A stretch of DNA of 64,000 bases from Bradyrhizobium sp. SRL28 (GCF_018596315.1 NZ_JAHEAG010000003.1:496001-560000), one strand, 5' to 3'; shown: positions 1-7,817, counted from the stretch's first letter. Notes: generated from the sequence alone by a model not told the origin. A program made the numbers and translations.

Positions 1-2
1 CC

Positions 3-56
3 CGGACTGCCTGCGCAAACTCGCAGAACAGCGCGCAGCCGCAGGCTGCGACGTGA
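3..56 (+). CDS. possible 3' end of an upstream gene (partial)
   Basis: A reading frame is open from the window edge and stops at a TGA that overlaps the GTG start of the following HAD gene (GTGA, 4 bp). Third codon positions in this frame are richer in G and C than in the other two, which fits coding, and such overlaps are common in this genome. The 17 visible residues match no family I recognise, and the frame of the HAD gene is also open here, so that gene could instead start further upstream. Confidence 0.25.
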   Translation, partial: RTACANSQNSAQPQAAT

Positions 57-742
57 CCGGGAGATGGAATGTCAGCGCCGTCCTGCTCGACATGGACGGC
101 ACGCTGCTCGACACCGAGCGCGTCTATCTCGACAGCCTGGTCGCGGCGCTGAAGATGCATGGCTACACCGACGACACCACGACGCTGTGTCAGGCGATGG
201 TCGGCCTCCCCGGTCCGGAATGCGAGGCCATGCTGCACGCGCGTTATGGGGAGAGCTTTCCGCTTGCGGAGATAAGCCGGGCCTTCGTCAGCAATCGCGA
301 TGAAATTCTCAGCGCAGGCCTGCCGCTGAAGAGCGGCGCGGTCGAACTGCTGGATGCGCTGCAGGCCGCCGAATGCCCGATGGCGATCGTCACCTCCTCG
401 TCGCAGCGCACGACGGACGCGCATCTGACGCTGGCGGGAATTCGCCACCGTTTTGAAACGATCCTGACCCGCGATGACGTCGCGCGCGGAAAACCGAGCC
501 CCGATCTCTATCTTCTGGCGGCCGCGCGGTTCGGCCTGAAGCCGGAAGTTTGCGTGGCGGTGGAGGATTCCAACCACGGCGTGGCGGCTGCGCATGCGGC
601 GGGCGCCATCACCATCATGGTGCCTGACATGGTGACGCCGACGGAAGAGTCGCGCGCACGATGCGCTGCCGTTGTACCCGACCTCGGCGCGGTGCTCGAG
701 GTGCTGCGAACGCGCGGGGAGTTTGACCGCCGTTCTCTCTAG
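53..742 (+). CDS. HAD-superfamily hydrolase (beta-phosphoglucomutase / phosphatase-like)
   Basis: A 229-residue cytoplasmic phosphohydrolase of HAD subfamily I with an alpha-helical cap. The nucleophile motif DMDGTLLD gives D13 and D15. The motif II Thr/Ser lie in IVTSSS (T114, S115), the motif III lysine in RGKPSPD (K147), and the Mg-binding acidic pair in VEDSN (E171, D172), so all catalytic elements are present. The family acts on small phosphorylated metabolites such as sugar phosphates or phosphoglycolate; the substrate cannot be read from sequence. The GTG start overlaps a possible upstream stop codon. It is followed by a palindromic repeat and a convergent TetR gene, so it probably ends its transcription unit. 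Confidence 0.85.
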   Translation: MTGRWNVSAVLLDMDGTLLDTERVYLDSLVAALKMHGYTDDTTTLCQAMVGLPGPECEAMLHARYGESFPLAEISRAFVSNRDEILSAGLPLKSGAVELLDALQAAECPMAIVTSSSQRTTDAHLTLAGIRHRFETILTRDDVARGKPSPDLYLLAAARFGLKPEVCVAVEDSNHGVAAAHAAGAITIMVPDMVTPTEESRARCAAVVPDLGAVLEVLRTRGEFDRRSL

Positions 743-743
743 C

Positions 744-850
744 CGTCATTGCTTGCGACAAACGCGAAGCGTTTGCGCAAGGGAGCCGACGAAGCAATCC
801 ATGGCTCCGCTTGTGGCGCGATGGATTGCTTCGCTTCGCTCGCAATGACG
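744..850. repeat. intergenic palindromic repeat, family A (CGTCATTGC ... GCAATGACG)
   Basis: The ends are inverted copies (CGTCATTGC and GCAATGACG) and inner segments such as GAAGCAATCCATGG and ATGGATTGCTTC also pair, so the transcript can fold into a long hairpin. Related copies lie at 3331-3442, 16641-16733 and 37699-37781. All are between genes. This copy separates two convergent genes and may help end both transcripts. Confidence 0.8.
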
Positions 851-855
851 GCGAA

Positions 856-1464
856 CTATCGCGCGCGTCGCTTCCCTCGCACAGGAAGCGCCGCCTCGAT
901 CAACGCATGCGCCGCCTCGCCCGCCGTTTCCATGTAGCTGGGATCACGGTGCAGCAGCACGACGGCGAATGAGCCGTCGAGCAGCAGCAGGATCTGGCGC
1001 GCGAGCTGCGCCGCCTGTGCGATCCCCGCCGAAGCAAAAGTCACACGCAGCCATTCCTCGAACTTCTTCTTGTGCGCGGCGCCGATTTTCATCGCGGGAT
1101 GACCGGGCATGTTGGCGAGTTCGGCCGATGTGCGCAGGAATCCGCATCCCTTCCACTTCGGATGCCGCGCCGAGCGGGCGAGGTTGCGAAAGATGCGCTC
1201 GACCTGGGCCGGCAACCCGTCGTCAGCCTCGGCGAACCATTGCCTGAACAGCGCGAGATTCGGCTGGTCGCGGGCGGCAAGATACGCGGCGACCAGATCA
1301 TCCTTGCTCTTGAAATGATAATACAGTGTTCGCTTGGTGACACCGGCCTTCGCCGCCACCGCATCGACGCTGACGCCGCGAATGCCGTCATTGTAGAACA
1401 GCGCATTCGCCGCCGAGATAATGCGTTCGCGTGTCGGGATCGCAGATCGTGCCATGTCAGCCAT
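856..1464 (-). CDS. TetR/AcrR family transcriptional regulator
   Basis: A 202-residue regulator. The N-terminal helix-turn-helix contains the segment VSVDAVAAKAGVTKRTLYYH, typical of TetR proteins (recognition helix TKRTLYYHF). The C-terminal half should bind ligand and dimerise. I chose the ATG at 1464. A GTG eight codons upstream is possible, but it would place an imperfect palindrome (1465-1486) inside the gene, whereas with the ATG start that palindrome sits directly upstream, where a self-repressor binds. The gene diverges from the enoyl-CoA hydratase gene at 1543, so the regulator probably controls itself and that gene. The ligand is perhaps an acyl-CoA or related acid; this is inference from the neighbour only. 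Confidence 0.88.
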   Translation of the reverse strand: MADMARSAIPTRERIISAANALFYNDGIRGVSVDAVAAKAGVTKRTLYYHFKSKDDLVAAYLAARDQPNLALFRQWFAEADDGLPAQVERIFRNLARSARHPKWKGCGFLRTSAELANMPGHPAMKIGAAHKKKFEEWLRVTFASAGIAQAAQLARQILLLLDGSFAVVLLHRDPSYMETAGEAAHALIEAALPVRGKRRAR

Positions 1465-1486
1465 GTATACTAACCAGTGAATATAC
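1465..1486. promoter_or_regulatory. imperfect palindrome, probable TetR operator
   Basis: A 22-bp near-palindrome with outer arms GTATAC and ATATAC; 16 of 22 positions match their own reverse complement. It abuts the preferred TetR start codon and lies in the short space between the divergent TetR and enoyl-CoA hydratase genes. Size and position fit a TetR-dimer site; binding is not shown. Confidence 0.5.
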
Positions 1487-1542
1487 ACAACGCGGACAGG
1501 CTTCTAGGGTGCGTGCAGCCACGGTCACTTGCGGAGCCATTG

Positions 1543-2334
1543 ATGTCCGACCCCATCCTGCTCGAAATCAGCGACGGCATTGCGCTGATCACGCTCAACC
1601 GCCCTGACAAGCTCAATGCGCTGAACTACGATCTGATCGACCGCCTGATGGCGGCACTGGACGCCATTGAAACCAACGCCGATGCGCGCGCGGTAATCCT
1701 GACCGGCGCGGGCGAACGCGCGTTCTCCGCGGGCGCCGATATCCACGAATTCGCAGGCAGCGTCCGTCGCGGCCGCGATACGGCCATCCGCGACTTCGTC
1801 CGGCGCGGACAGGCCATGACCGCGTGGCTCGAAGCATTCAGGAAACCGGTGATCGCTGCCGTCAACGGCCTGGCGTTCGGTGGCGGATGCGAGATCACCG
1901 AGGCCGTGCATCTGGCCATCGCCAGCGAGCGAGCGCGTTTCGCCAAACCGGAAATCAATCTCGGCATGCCGCCAACCTTCGGCGGAACGCAGCGGCTGCC
2001 GCGGCTCGCCGGGCGCAAGCGCGCGCTTGAACTGCTCTTGACGGGCGATCCTTTCTCACCGCAACAGGCGCTAGAGATCGGGCTGGTCAATAAGGTGGTG
2101 CCGCATGATGGGCTGCTGCCGGCCGCGCGCGAACTGGCAGCACGTATCGTGCGACATTCGCCGCTCGCGGTCGGCGGGATCATCACGGCGGTCACCCGCG
2201 GACTGAACATGGGCATCGGCGAAGGGCTGCAGGTCGAGAGCGAGCAATTTGCCGCGGTCGTGCCCACCGGCGATCTCGGCGAAGGCATCAATGCCTGGAT
2301 CGAGCGCCGGCCGCCGGTCTATGCCGGCCGCTGA
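1543..2334 (+). CDS. enoyl-CoA hydratase/isomerase (crotonase) family protein
   Basis: A 263-residue crotonase-fold enzyme that hydrates trans-2-enoyl-CoA in beta-oxidation-type pathways. The oxyanion-hole region (FSAGADIHEF) is present, as are both glutamates of true hydratases: GGGCEIT (E117) and AKPEINLG (E137), equivalent to Glu144 and Glu164 of rat crotonase. FGGTQRLPRLAGR follows in the expected place. I chose the ATG at 1543 because GGAG lies 6 nt upstream; an in-frame start at 1477 would run through the operator region. The gene diverges from the TetR gene, its likely regulator. Its 3' end overlaps the convergent gene at 2319-2534 by 16 bp. Chain-length preference is unknown. Confidence 0.88.
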   Translation: MSDPILLEISDGIALITLNRPDKLNALNYDLIDRLMAALDAIETNADARAVILTGAGERAFSAGADIHEFAGSVRRGRDTAIRDFVRRGQAMTAWLEAFRKPVIAAVNGLAFGGGCEITEAVHLAIASERARFAKPEINLGMPPTFGGTQRLPRLAGRKRALELLLTGDPFSPQQALEIGLVNKVVPHDGLLPAARELAARIVRHSPLAVGGIITAVTRGLNMGIGEGLQVESEQFAAVVPTGDLGEGINAWIERRPPVYAGR

Positions 2335-2534
2335 CGGCAGGCGTGATATTCCGCTGGACTAAGCGGCGTCTTGGTCGCAATCACCGTCCGCATGTCGTCA
2401 GCCAGTTCGCGGTAATGCTGGCCGAGGCGCAGGTATAACTCGCGCTTCGCCGCATCCGCCGACAACTTGCCGAGCAAGTCGCATTCGTCAGCGAGAGTCT
2501 CAAACCGCTCCAATTTGGCTTCAAAGTCGATCAT
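2319..2534 (-). CDS. small conserved hypothetical protein (71 aa)
   Basis: A charged, helical 71-residue protein (FETLADECDLLGKL ... HYRELADDMRTVIATK) of a type I recall among short uncharacterised Bradyrhizobium proteins. No signal peptide or membrane segment is visible. An ATG start at 2534 is preceded by a purine-rich GGGAGA stretch about 5 nt away. It overlaps the convergent enoyl-CoA hydratase gene by 16 bp at its 3' end. The regular leucine spacing suggests a helical hairpin; the function is unknown. Confidence 0.65.
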   Translation of the reverse strand: MIDFEAKLERFETLADECDLLGKLSADAAKRELYLRLGQHYRELADDMRTVIATKTPLSPAEYHACRQRPA

Positions 2535-2705
2535 GACGCGTCTCTCCCGACGGCCACCAAGGGGATAAGACTACGCCTTCAATTTACGTCACGGCTAACA
2601 TCGTTATCGGATAGAACTAATTTACAATCTAAGCGATATTCCGGACAGTCGCGCAATCATTGCCTGCTGGTTTGCATCGGCGAACGTCATCGTTCCTGCT
2701 GCCAA

Positions 2706-3155
2706 TCAACACGCGATGGCGCCGACATCGCGGCAGTACTCCGCAGGGCCCGCAAACAGCAAAAGATTACCGTCGGGATCTCTGACGATGAAATCGCTGG
2801 CGCCCCACGGTTGGCGCGTGAGCGTCTGAAAGAACGTCGCACCTGCGGCCTGGAACTCCAGGGAGAGTTGCTCGATCTCTTCCGCGCTCGCGACGGTAAG
2901 CGAGGCGGAAAGCAATTCCTCGCGGTCGCGCAGAACCGGGTCGATCACGGATTGCTCGACGCATCGCAAGTTCAGCCGTGCCCCGTCGCGCATGATCTGT
3001 GCGTAAAATGGCGGTTCGCCGTAGGTGAAGACGATGGCGAAGCCCAGCGTCTTCACGAAGAAATCGCAGGACGATGTGATGTCGGCGACGAAGAGTTGCG
3101 GCTCTGCGGCCGTGATGACGGCCCTGGAGAATGTCGCATCTGCAGAACCCGGCAT
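2706..3155 (-). CDS. VOC family protein (glyoxalase / bleomycin-resistance fold)
   Basis: A 149-residue protein with the paired beta-alpha-beta-beta-beta modules of the vicinal oxygen chelate fold. The first begins PQLFVADITSSCDFFVKTLGF, minus its last residue the usual VOC opening; the last strand carries DFIVRDPDGNLLLFAGP, typical of VOC C-termini. Members include glyoxalases, extradiol dioxygenases and antibiotic-binding proteins, and sequence alone does not say which this is. Most family metal ligands are not obvious. The ATG at 3155 lies 8 nt from the stop codon of the upstream GST remnant on the same strand, so the two were probably once co-transcribed. Confidence 0.8.
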   Translation of the reverse strand: MPGSADATFSRAVITAAEPQLFVADITSSCDFFVKTLGFAIVFTYGEPPFYAQIMRDGARLNLRCVEQSVIDPVLRDREELLSASLTVASAEEIEQLSLEFQAAGATFFQTLTRQPWGASDFIVRDPDGNLLLFAGPAEYCRDVGAIAC

Positions 3156-3163
3156 CGGCGAGC

Positions 3164-3292
3164 CTACCCGTAATAGCTTGGCGACTTCCGCGCCAGCCCA
3201 TCGAACGCGTCGAGCAGCCGCTCGCGCCAGCAGAATGGGCTGAACGGACGGGATGGGTCGGTGCCGACGAGTTCGTAGAGTTTGAGTGGCAT
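3164..3292 (-). pseudogene. internally deleted glutathione S-transferase remnant (42 codons)
   Basis: This short frame starts MPLKLYELVGTDPSRPFSPF, which is the beginning of a GST thioredoxin-like domain, and then passes through CWR directly into ERLLDAFDGLARKSP, which resembles the C-terminal end of the same kind of GST. Roughly 190 codons of a normal protein are missing, including most of the glutathione site and the helical domain. The join lies at Trp-Arg (TGGCGC), a motif present near both ends of such proteins in my memory of the family, so deletion between short direct repeats is plausible. The frame survived, but no working GST could result. Confidence 0.6.
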
Positions 3293-3330
3293 GCCGGTAT
3301 TGTGTGCGAAGTCGGCGCCCGAAACAAGAA

Positions 3331-3442
3331 CGTCATTGCCTGCGACAAACGCGAAGCGTTTGCGCAAGGGAGCGAAGCGACGAAGCAATCCATCGCTCCG
3401 CAAGCGGAGGCATGGATTGCTTCGCTTCGCTCGCAATGACGG
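3331..3442. repeat. intergenic palindromic repeat, family A
   Basis: It begins CGTCATTGCCTGCGACAAAC and ends in TCGCAATGACG. It is very similar to the copy at 744-850, sharing the inner block GCGAAGCGTTTGCGCAAGGG. It lies between the YfcG-like GST gene and the deleted GST remnant. Confidence 0.8.
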
Positions 3443-3458
3443 GGATAGACCGCCTCGC

Positions 3459-4166
3459 CTACCGCACCACCGCCGCGGTTTGGCCGAACAGGATCCTGCG
3501 CTCCTCCTCGGTGCGGTTGACGGGCTGGCCGAAATTCGGATTGACCTCTTTCGCCTTGGCATAGGCACGCTCGGTCGCCGGCCGGGCGCGGATGGTCTCC
3601 AGCCAGCGCTTCAGATGCGGGAAGTCGTCGATGTTCTGATCCTGGTTCTTGTAAGGAACCACCCAAGGATAGCTCGCCATATCAGCGATCGAATAGTCGC
3701 CGGCGATGAATTCGCGGTCCGCCAGGCGCTTGTTGAGCACGCCGTAGAGCCGGTTGGTCTCGTTGACGTAGCGATCGATGGCGTATTTGATTTTTTCTAC
3801 CGCGTAATTTCTGAAGTGGTGGTTCTGCCCGGCCATCGGCCCGAGCCCGCCCATCTGCCAGAACGTCCACTGGATCGCGTCATAGCGGCCGTAGAGATCC
3901 GACGGCAGGAATTTTCCGGTCTTCTCGGCGAGATACAGCAGCATCGCACCCGACTCGAAGATCGAGACCGGCTTTCCGCCGCCCTTCGGCTCGTGATCGA
4001 CCATCGCAGGAATGCGGTTGTTCGGCGCGATCGCCAGAAACTCCGGCTTGAACTGTTCGCCCTTGCCGATGTTGACCGGGAATATCTTGTAGGGAAGCCC
4101 GGTCTCTTCGAGGAACATCGTGATCTTGTGGCCGTTCGGCGTGGTCCAGTAGTGAAGGTCGATCAT
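3459..4166 (-). CDS. yfcG: glutathione S-transferase, YfcG/Ure2-like (disulfide-bond oxidoreductase type)
   Basis: A 235-residue GST close to Escherichia coli YfcG, a nu-class enzyme with GSH-dependent disulfide reductase activity. The N-terminal thioredoxin-like domain reads MIDLHYWTTPNGHKITMFLE, with the Thr-Pro-Asn that replaces the catalytic Cys/Ser of other GSTs. NNRIPAMVDH supplies the cis-proline and ESGAMLLYLAEKTG the gamma-glutamyl binding Glu-Ser. The C-terminal helical domain carries QVGGLGP-like and NHHF motifs (QMGGLGPMAGQNHHF), hallmarks of the YfcG/YghU group. Full length, cytoplasmic. A second, deleted GST of a different subfamily lies downstream on the same strand beyond a repeat. 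Confidence 0.88.
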   Translation of the reverse strand: MIDLHYWTTPNGHKITMFLEETGLPYKIFPVNIGKGEQFKPEFLAIAPNNRIPAMVDHEPKGGGKPVSIFESGAMLLYLAEKTGKFLPSDLYGRYDAIQWTFWQMGGLGPMAGQNHHFRNYAVEKIKYAIDRYVNETNRLYGVLNKRLADREFIAGDYSIADMASYPWVVPYKNQDQNIDDFPHLKRWLETIRARPATERAYAKAKEVNPNFGQPVNRTEEERRILFGQTAAVVR

Positions 4167-4288
4167 GGGCGATCCTGCTATGCGCTAGATTGTTGTTTTC
4201 GCAAGAAAGATGCGACTGCATGAATTTGGGCGGACCGCCGGCGCATGTCAATCGGCGCCGGCGTCGGCACGCGCAAATGTGATGGACC

Positions 4289-4513
4289 TCAACCGCCGCG
4301 GCCGTGCTCGCGCAGAAATTTGGCGCCGCTTTCGGTGATCGCAACCTTCGCGCCCAGTTGGCGCGCGACGTAGCCGCGATCGACGGCGTCCTCCCAGATG
4401 GTCAGGCGCGGGCATGAGGTGCGCCACGTCTCGATCACCTCGGAATAAGGTCGCGGCTCGCGGCCGATCCATTCGACGAGGTCGAGCACCAGTGCGTCCG
4501 TTGCCTCGGTCAT
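4289..4513 (-). CDS. small conserved hypothetical protein (74 aa)
   Basis: A 74-residue protein (DALVLDLVEWIGREPRPYSE ... WRTSCPRLTIWEDAVDRGYV ... ITESGAKFLREHG) with the pattern of a winged-helix-like fold, of a kind found in Bradyrhizobium genomes. I chose the ATG at 4513 because GGAGG lies 6 nt upstream. A TTG at 4546 in frame overlaps the stop of the upstream exporter gene and is less likely. It is probably co-transcribed with the TauE/SafE gene. No enzymatic motif; function unknown. Confidence 0.65.
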   Translation of the reverse strand: MTEATDALVLDLVEWIGREPRPYSEVIETWRTSCPRLTIWEDAVDRGYVARQLGAKVAITESGAKFLREHGRGG

Positions 4514-4542
4514 CCGCGCCTCCGCATCAGAAGCGGTCAAAC

Positions 4543-5322
4543 TCAAAACGCCATTGCGCTCGTTCGCGTGAACAACAGCCAGCCTCCGTAAAGGATGTAG
4601 TAGCCCGCGACCGTGGTGATCAGCCGGTTCGCCCAGGTACGGAACTGCGCATCGCTCATCGCTTCCAGGATGCGCCGCGCCAGCGTGGTGCCGAGCATCG
4701 AAGCGGCGATGGCGACCGCCGCCAGCACCGGATCGAGCGTCGCCGCCTGGTCGATGATGCCGCCGAAATAGATCAGTTTTGTGAGATGGCTGGCGACCTG
4801 GCAGGTGGCCTTGGTCGCCACCACCTCGCGGCGGCCGAAATTGCCGCCGAGAAAGAACGTGTCCATCAGGGGCCCGGAGACGCCGGTCATCAGCATCAGC
4901 CCCATGCAGATGAAGCCGTAGAACGAGCCCTGCGCGATGCTATCAGGGTTGGGCTTGAGGTTCTTCGGCATCAGCCGTGCCATGAACGGCGTCGCCCCGA
5001 GCAATAGCAGCGCGATCGGCTTGTCCGGCACGTAGCGGATGATCGACCAGGCGCCGAGCGCGAGCCCGCAGCCGATCAGATAAACAAACACTGGCCGCCA
5101 GCGGATATGCGCCCGCCACAGAAAGGCGCGCCAGCCGTTCGAGGCCATCTGCGTGATCGCGTGCAGCACCATCGCGGTCGGCAGCGGCATCAGCATCAAC
5201 AGCACGCCGATCAGGATCATCCCGCCGGCCATGCCGAACAGGCCCGACAGGAACGCTGTCGCGACCATCAACGCACCGAGGGCTGCGATCATCAGGGCCG
5301 TCATCGGAATCTCCACAATCAT
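4543..5322 (-). CDS. sulfite exporter TauE/SafE (TSUP) family membrane protein
   Basis: A 259-residue polytopic membrane protein of the TSUP family, which exports sulfite, sulfoacetate or related anions. Around eight hydrophobic helices are visible in two halves, each opening with the glycine-rich pattern of the family: FLSGLFGMAGGMILIGVLL and TGVSGPLMDTFFLGGNFGRR. I chose the ATG at 5322; the alternative TTG at 5352 has no better ribosome site. It diverges from the LysR gene at 5395, which may control it. The transported anion is unknown; the nearby flavin monooxygenase makes an organosulfur or sulfite link possible but unproven. Confidence 0.82.
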   Translation of the reverse strand: MIVEIPMTALMIAALGALMVATAFLSGLFGMAGGMILIGVLLMLMPLPTAMVLHAITQMASNGWRAFLWRAHIRWRPVFVYLIGCGLALGAWSIIRYVPDKPIALLLLGATPFMARLMPKNLKPNPDSIAQGSFYGFICMGLMLMTGVSGPLMDTFFLGGNFGRREVVATKATCQVASHLTKLIYFGGIIDQAATLDPVLAAVAIAASMLGTTLARRILEAMSDAQFRTWANRLITTVAGYYILYGGWLLFTRTSAMAF

Positions 5323-5394
5323 ATTTCTGCCGCGCTTGGACGGCGCGCGCAAACTGAGTTATCTTGCTCTGGCATCAGTTTTCCTGAGGGTTAT

Positions 5395-6300
5395 GTGCGG
5401 CGACTGCTCTTTCTCAACGGTATCAAGGCGTTTGAGGCTGCGGCCAGGACCGGCAGCTTTGCCGCCGCCGGGGCCGAGCTCAACGTATCCGCCGCCGCGG
5501 TCAGCCGGATGGTGCATCTCCTGGAAGAGCGGCTCGGGGTTGCGCTGTTCGAGCGCAAGGCCAACCGCCTCGCCACCACGGCGGCGGGCCGCGCCTATCA
5601 AAGTGGGCTGACGCCGATCTTCGACGCGCTGGCGAGCCTGACCGCGCAGGTCACCGCGCCCTCCAGCGTCCGCGTGCTGACCATCGGGGTCGGTCCCACC
5701 TTTGCGATGAAGTGGCTGATCCCGCGGCTGGCGGATTTCCGCAAACAGGAGCCGGATATCGACGTCCGCATTACCACCGGCGGCGCCGCGGTGCCGTTCG
5801 GCGAGGACTGGAGCTGCGGCATCAAGCTGGGCGACGGCGAATGGCCCGGCCTGATCGCCGAGCCGTTGTTCGCCGCCGACCTGCTGCCGGTGTGCGCGCC
5901 GCGCCTTGCGAACGCGCTCAAACGCCCCAGCGATCTGAAGGGGCCGACGCTTCTGCGGGTGGCGCATTCGCCCGACGATTGGCCCTCTTGGCTCGAGGCC
6001 GCCGGCACAGCCCGCATCACCGCCCGCGGACCGGAGTTCGAGTTTTACGGCCAGGCGCTGCAGGCCGCCGTCGACGGCCTCGGCATCGCCATGGGCATCC
6101 GCCCCTATATCGACGACGACCTCGCCGCCGGCCGGCTGGTCGCGCCGTTTGCGTTAAGCGTGCCGAAAGGCATGCGCTGGTATCTGGTGTATCGCGGCTT
6201 CAGCACGGAGCAGCGCGATTTCGCCGCGTTCCGGCGCTGGATTATCCGCGCGGCGGCAGAACCCGCCATGCGCCGCAGGGGCCAGAGACATGCCGGATGA
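5395..6300 (+). CDS. LysR family transcriptional regulator (GcvA-like)
   Basis: A 301-residue LTTR. The N-terminal winged helix-turn-helix reads LNGIKAFEAAARTGSFAAAG, followed by LNVSAAAVSRMVHLLEERLG, the layout of GcvA-type regulators. The effector domain starts around residue 90 (VRVLTIGVGPTFAMKWLIPRL). I chose the GTG at 5395, with GAGGG 4 nt upstream; longer readings run into the divergent exporter gene. The last 11 bp overlap the start of the flavin monooxygenase gene, so the two are translated together. It probably regulates that gene and/or the divergent TauE/SafE gene. Confidence 0.86.
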   Translation: MRRLLFLNGIKAFEAAARTGSFAAAGAELNVSAAAVSRMVHLLEERLGVALFERKANRLATTAAGRAYQSGLTPIFDALASLTAQVTAPSSVRVLTIGVGPTFAMKWLIPRLADFRKQEPDIDVRITTGGAAVPFGEDWSCGIKLGDGEWPGLIAEPLFAADLLPVCAPRLANALKRPSDLKGPTLLRVAHSPDDWPSWLEAAGTARITARGPEFEFYGQALQAAVDGLGIAMGIRPYIDDDLAAGRLVAPFALSVPKGMRWYLVYRGFSTEQRDFAAFRRWIIRAAAEPAMRRRGQRHAG

Positions 6301-7510
6301 AAAGATCGAAACGCTCGTGATCGGGGGCGGCCAGGCTGGCCTCGTGATGAGCCACCGGCTGAAGGAGCGCGGGCTTTCGCACCTCGTGCTCGAGCGCCAT
6401 CGGATTGCCGAACGCTGGCGCAGCGAGCGCTGGGACGGGCTGAAATTCCAGTTTCCCAACTGGTCGGTGCGGTTGCCGGACTTTCCGTTTCCGCACAGCG
6501 ATCCGGATGCCTTTTCAAACACGGACGACATCATCAGATACATCGAGGCCTATGCCGGGTTCGTCGCGCCGCCGATCCGCTGCGGCGTCGCGGTAACGCA
6601 GCTCTCGAAGCGCGACGGCGCAGGATTCATCGCCGAGACCAGCGACGGCACGATCGCGGCTGATAATGTCGTCGTCGCCACCGGTCCTTATCAGCGCAAC
6701 CTCGTCCCTGACCTGCTGCGCGATCATCCCGTGCTCCAGGTCCATGCCGCCGACTACAAGAATCCCGGACAGCTTCCGCCGGGCGCGGTGCTGGTGGCCG
6801 GCGCGGGCGCGTCGGGCGCGCAGATTGCCGAGGAATTGTTGCAGGCCGGCCGCCGCGTCTATCTTTCGGTCGGAAGGCACCGCCGCCTGCCGCGCCGCTA
6901 CCGCGGCCGCGACCTGATCTGGTGGCTCGCCGAGATGCGCCTCGATCAGGTTACGCCAGAGGAGCGTGGGCCCGCACGCCTGGGCCCTGTCATTTCGGGC
7001 GCCTATGGCGGCCGCACCATCGATTTCCGCAACTTCGCCACCGACGGGATGATCCTGGTGGGACGCATCGAGGCGGCGCATCACGGCGTGATCGAGATTG
7101 CACCCGGCCTTGCCGAAAGCATGAGCGATGGCGACCTCGTCTACACCACTTTCCTCGACACGGTGGACGCCTATGTGAAACGGCGCCGCATGGAGCTGCC
7201 CGAAGACCCCGACGCCCGCGCGACATTCGCCGACCCGCCTTGCGTCACCGCACCGCTCACGCACCTCGACCTCGCCGCGGAAGGCATCTCCGCGGTGATC
7301 TGGGCCACCGGCTACGGCGTCGATTTCGGCTGGATCGATCTTCCGGTCACCGACGCCAAAGGCGAAGCCGTCCACCGCAACGGCATATCAGCCGTGCCGG
7401 GCCTGTATTTCCTCGGCCTGCAATGGTTGTCGAAAATGAACTCCTCGTTCCTGTCCGGCGTCGGCGACGACGCGGCCGTGCTCGCCGATCATATTTTGGC
7501 GCGGCGGTGA
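6290..7510 (+). CDS. NAD(P)-binding flavin-dependent monooxygenase (FMO/CzcO-like)
   Basis: A 406-residue flavoprotein with two Rossmann nucleotide sites: the FAD site LVIGGGQAGLVMSHRL (GGGQAG, residues 12-17) and the NAD(P) site VLVAGAGASGAQIAEEL near residue 170. A third conserved stretch, VIWATGYGVDFGWID, is the ATG motif of this superfamily. The canonical FxGxxxHxxxY fingerprint is degenerate here (VHAADYKNPG), as in the CzcO/putative flavoprotein group. Such enzymes oxygenate N- or S-containing or ketone substrates. The gene overlaps the LysR gene by 11 bp, pointing to joint control. Substrate unknown. Confidence 0.83.
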   Translation: MPDEKIETLVIGGGQAGLVMSHRLKERGLSHLVLERHRIAERWRSERWDGLKFQFPNWSVRLPDFPFPHSDPDAFSNTDDIIRYIEAYAGFVAPPIRCGVAVTQLSKRDGAGFIAETSDGTIAADNVVVATGPYQRNLVPDLLRDHPVLQVHAADYKNPGQLPPGAVLVAGAGASGAQIAEELLQAGRRVYLSVGRHRRLPRRYRGRDLIWWLAEMRLDQVTPEERGPARLGPVISGAYGGRTIDFRNFATDGMILVGRIEAAHHGVIEIAPGLAESMSDGDLVYTTFLDTVDAYVKRRRMELPEDPDARATFADPPCVTAPLTHLDLAAEGISAVIWATGYGVDFGWIDLPVTDAKGEAVHRNGISAVPGLYFLGLQWLSKMNSSFLSGVGDDAAVLADHILARR

Positions 7511-7530
7511 GGGTCGGAACGCTCTCGTGT

Positions 7531-7717
7531 CCCGGACGCGATGCGGCACCATCAGCGCGTTTACGCGCGTCTTCGACACGCTATGGTGACGCTTCGCAGA
7601 GCCGGGATCCACGCCCGCTCGCAGCCGATGGACCCCGGAATAGCAGCGCACCACGCCGCAAGCCATAGCGCGTCGAAGACGCGCGTGAACGCGCTGTTGG
7701 CGCTGCGCCGCATCCGG
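7531..7717. repeat. long imperfect inverted repeat (arms about 55 nt)
   Basis: The left arm runs from CCCGGACGCGATGCGG to CGACACGCTATGG and the right arm (about 7664-7717) is its near-complement, from CCATAGCGCGTCGAAGACGC to GCATCCGGGG. The core GCGCGTC near each arm matches closely. The central 77 nt contain no gene. A short related piece (GTGTCCCGGACGCAGTGCAG) occurs at 45312-45331. It looks like a folded intergenic repeat after the monooxygenase gene; on the RNA level it would form a long stem. Confidence 0.65.
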
Positions 7718-7817
7718 GGAACGCCTCCGAAAAAGTCCGCAACATGTGAAGCCGTTCACATCGGGCTTTACCCACCCGTGCTTCTCTCGTCCCATGGGAC
7801 AATCCGGGGGACACGCC

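Noticed and set aside
3164..4166. Idea that the deleted GST and the intact GST are a tandem duplicate
   Set aside because: They belong to different GST subfamilies (the intact one is YfcG-like; the remnant starts KLYELVGTDPSRPFSPF), so recent duplication is unlikely.
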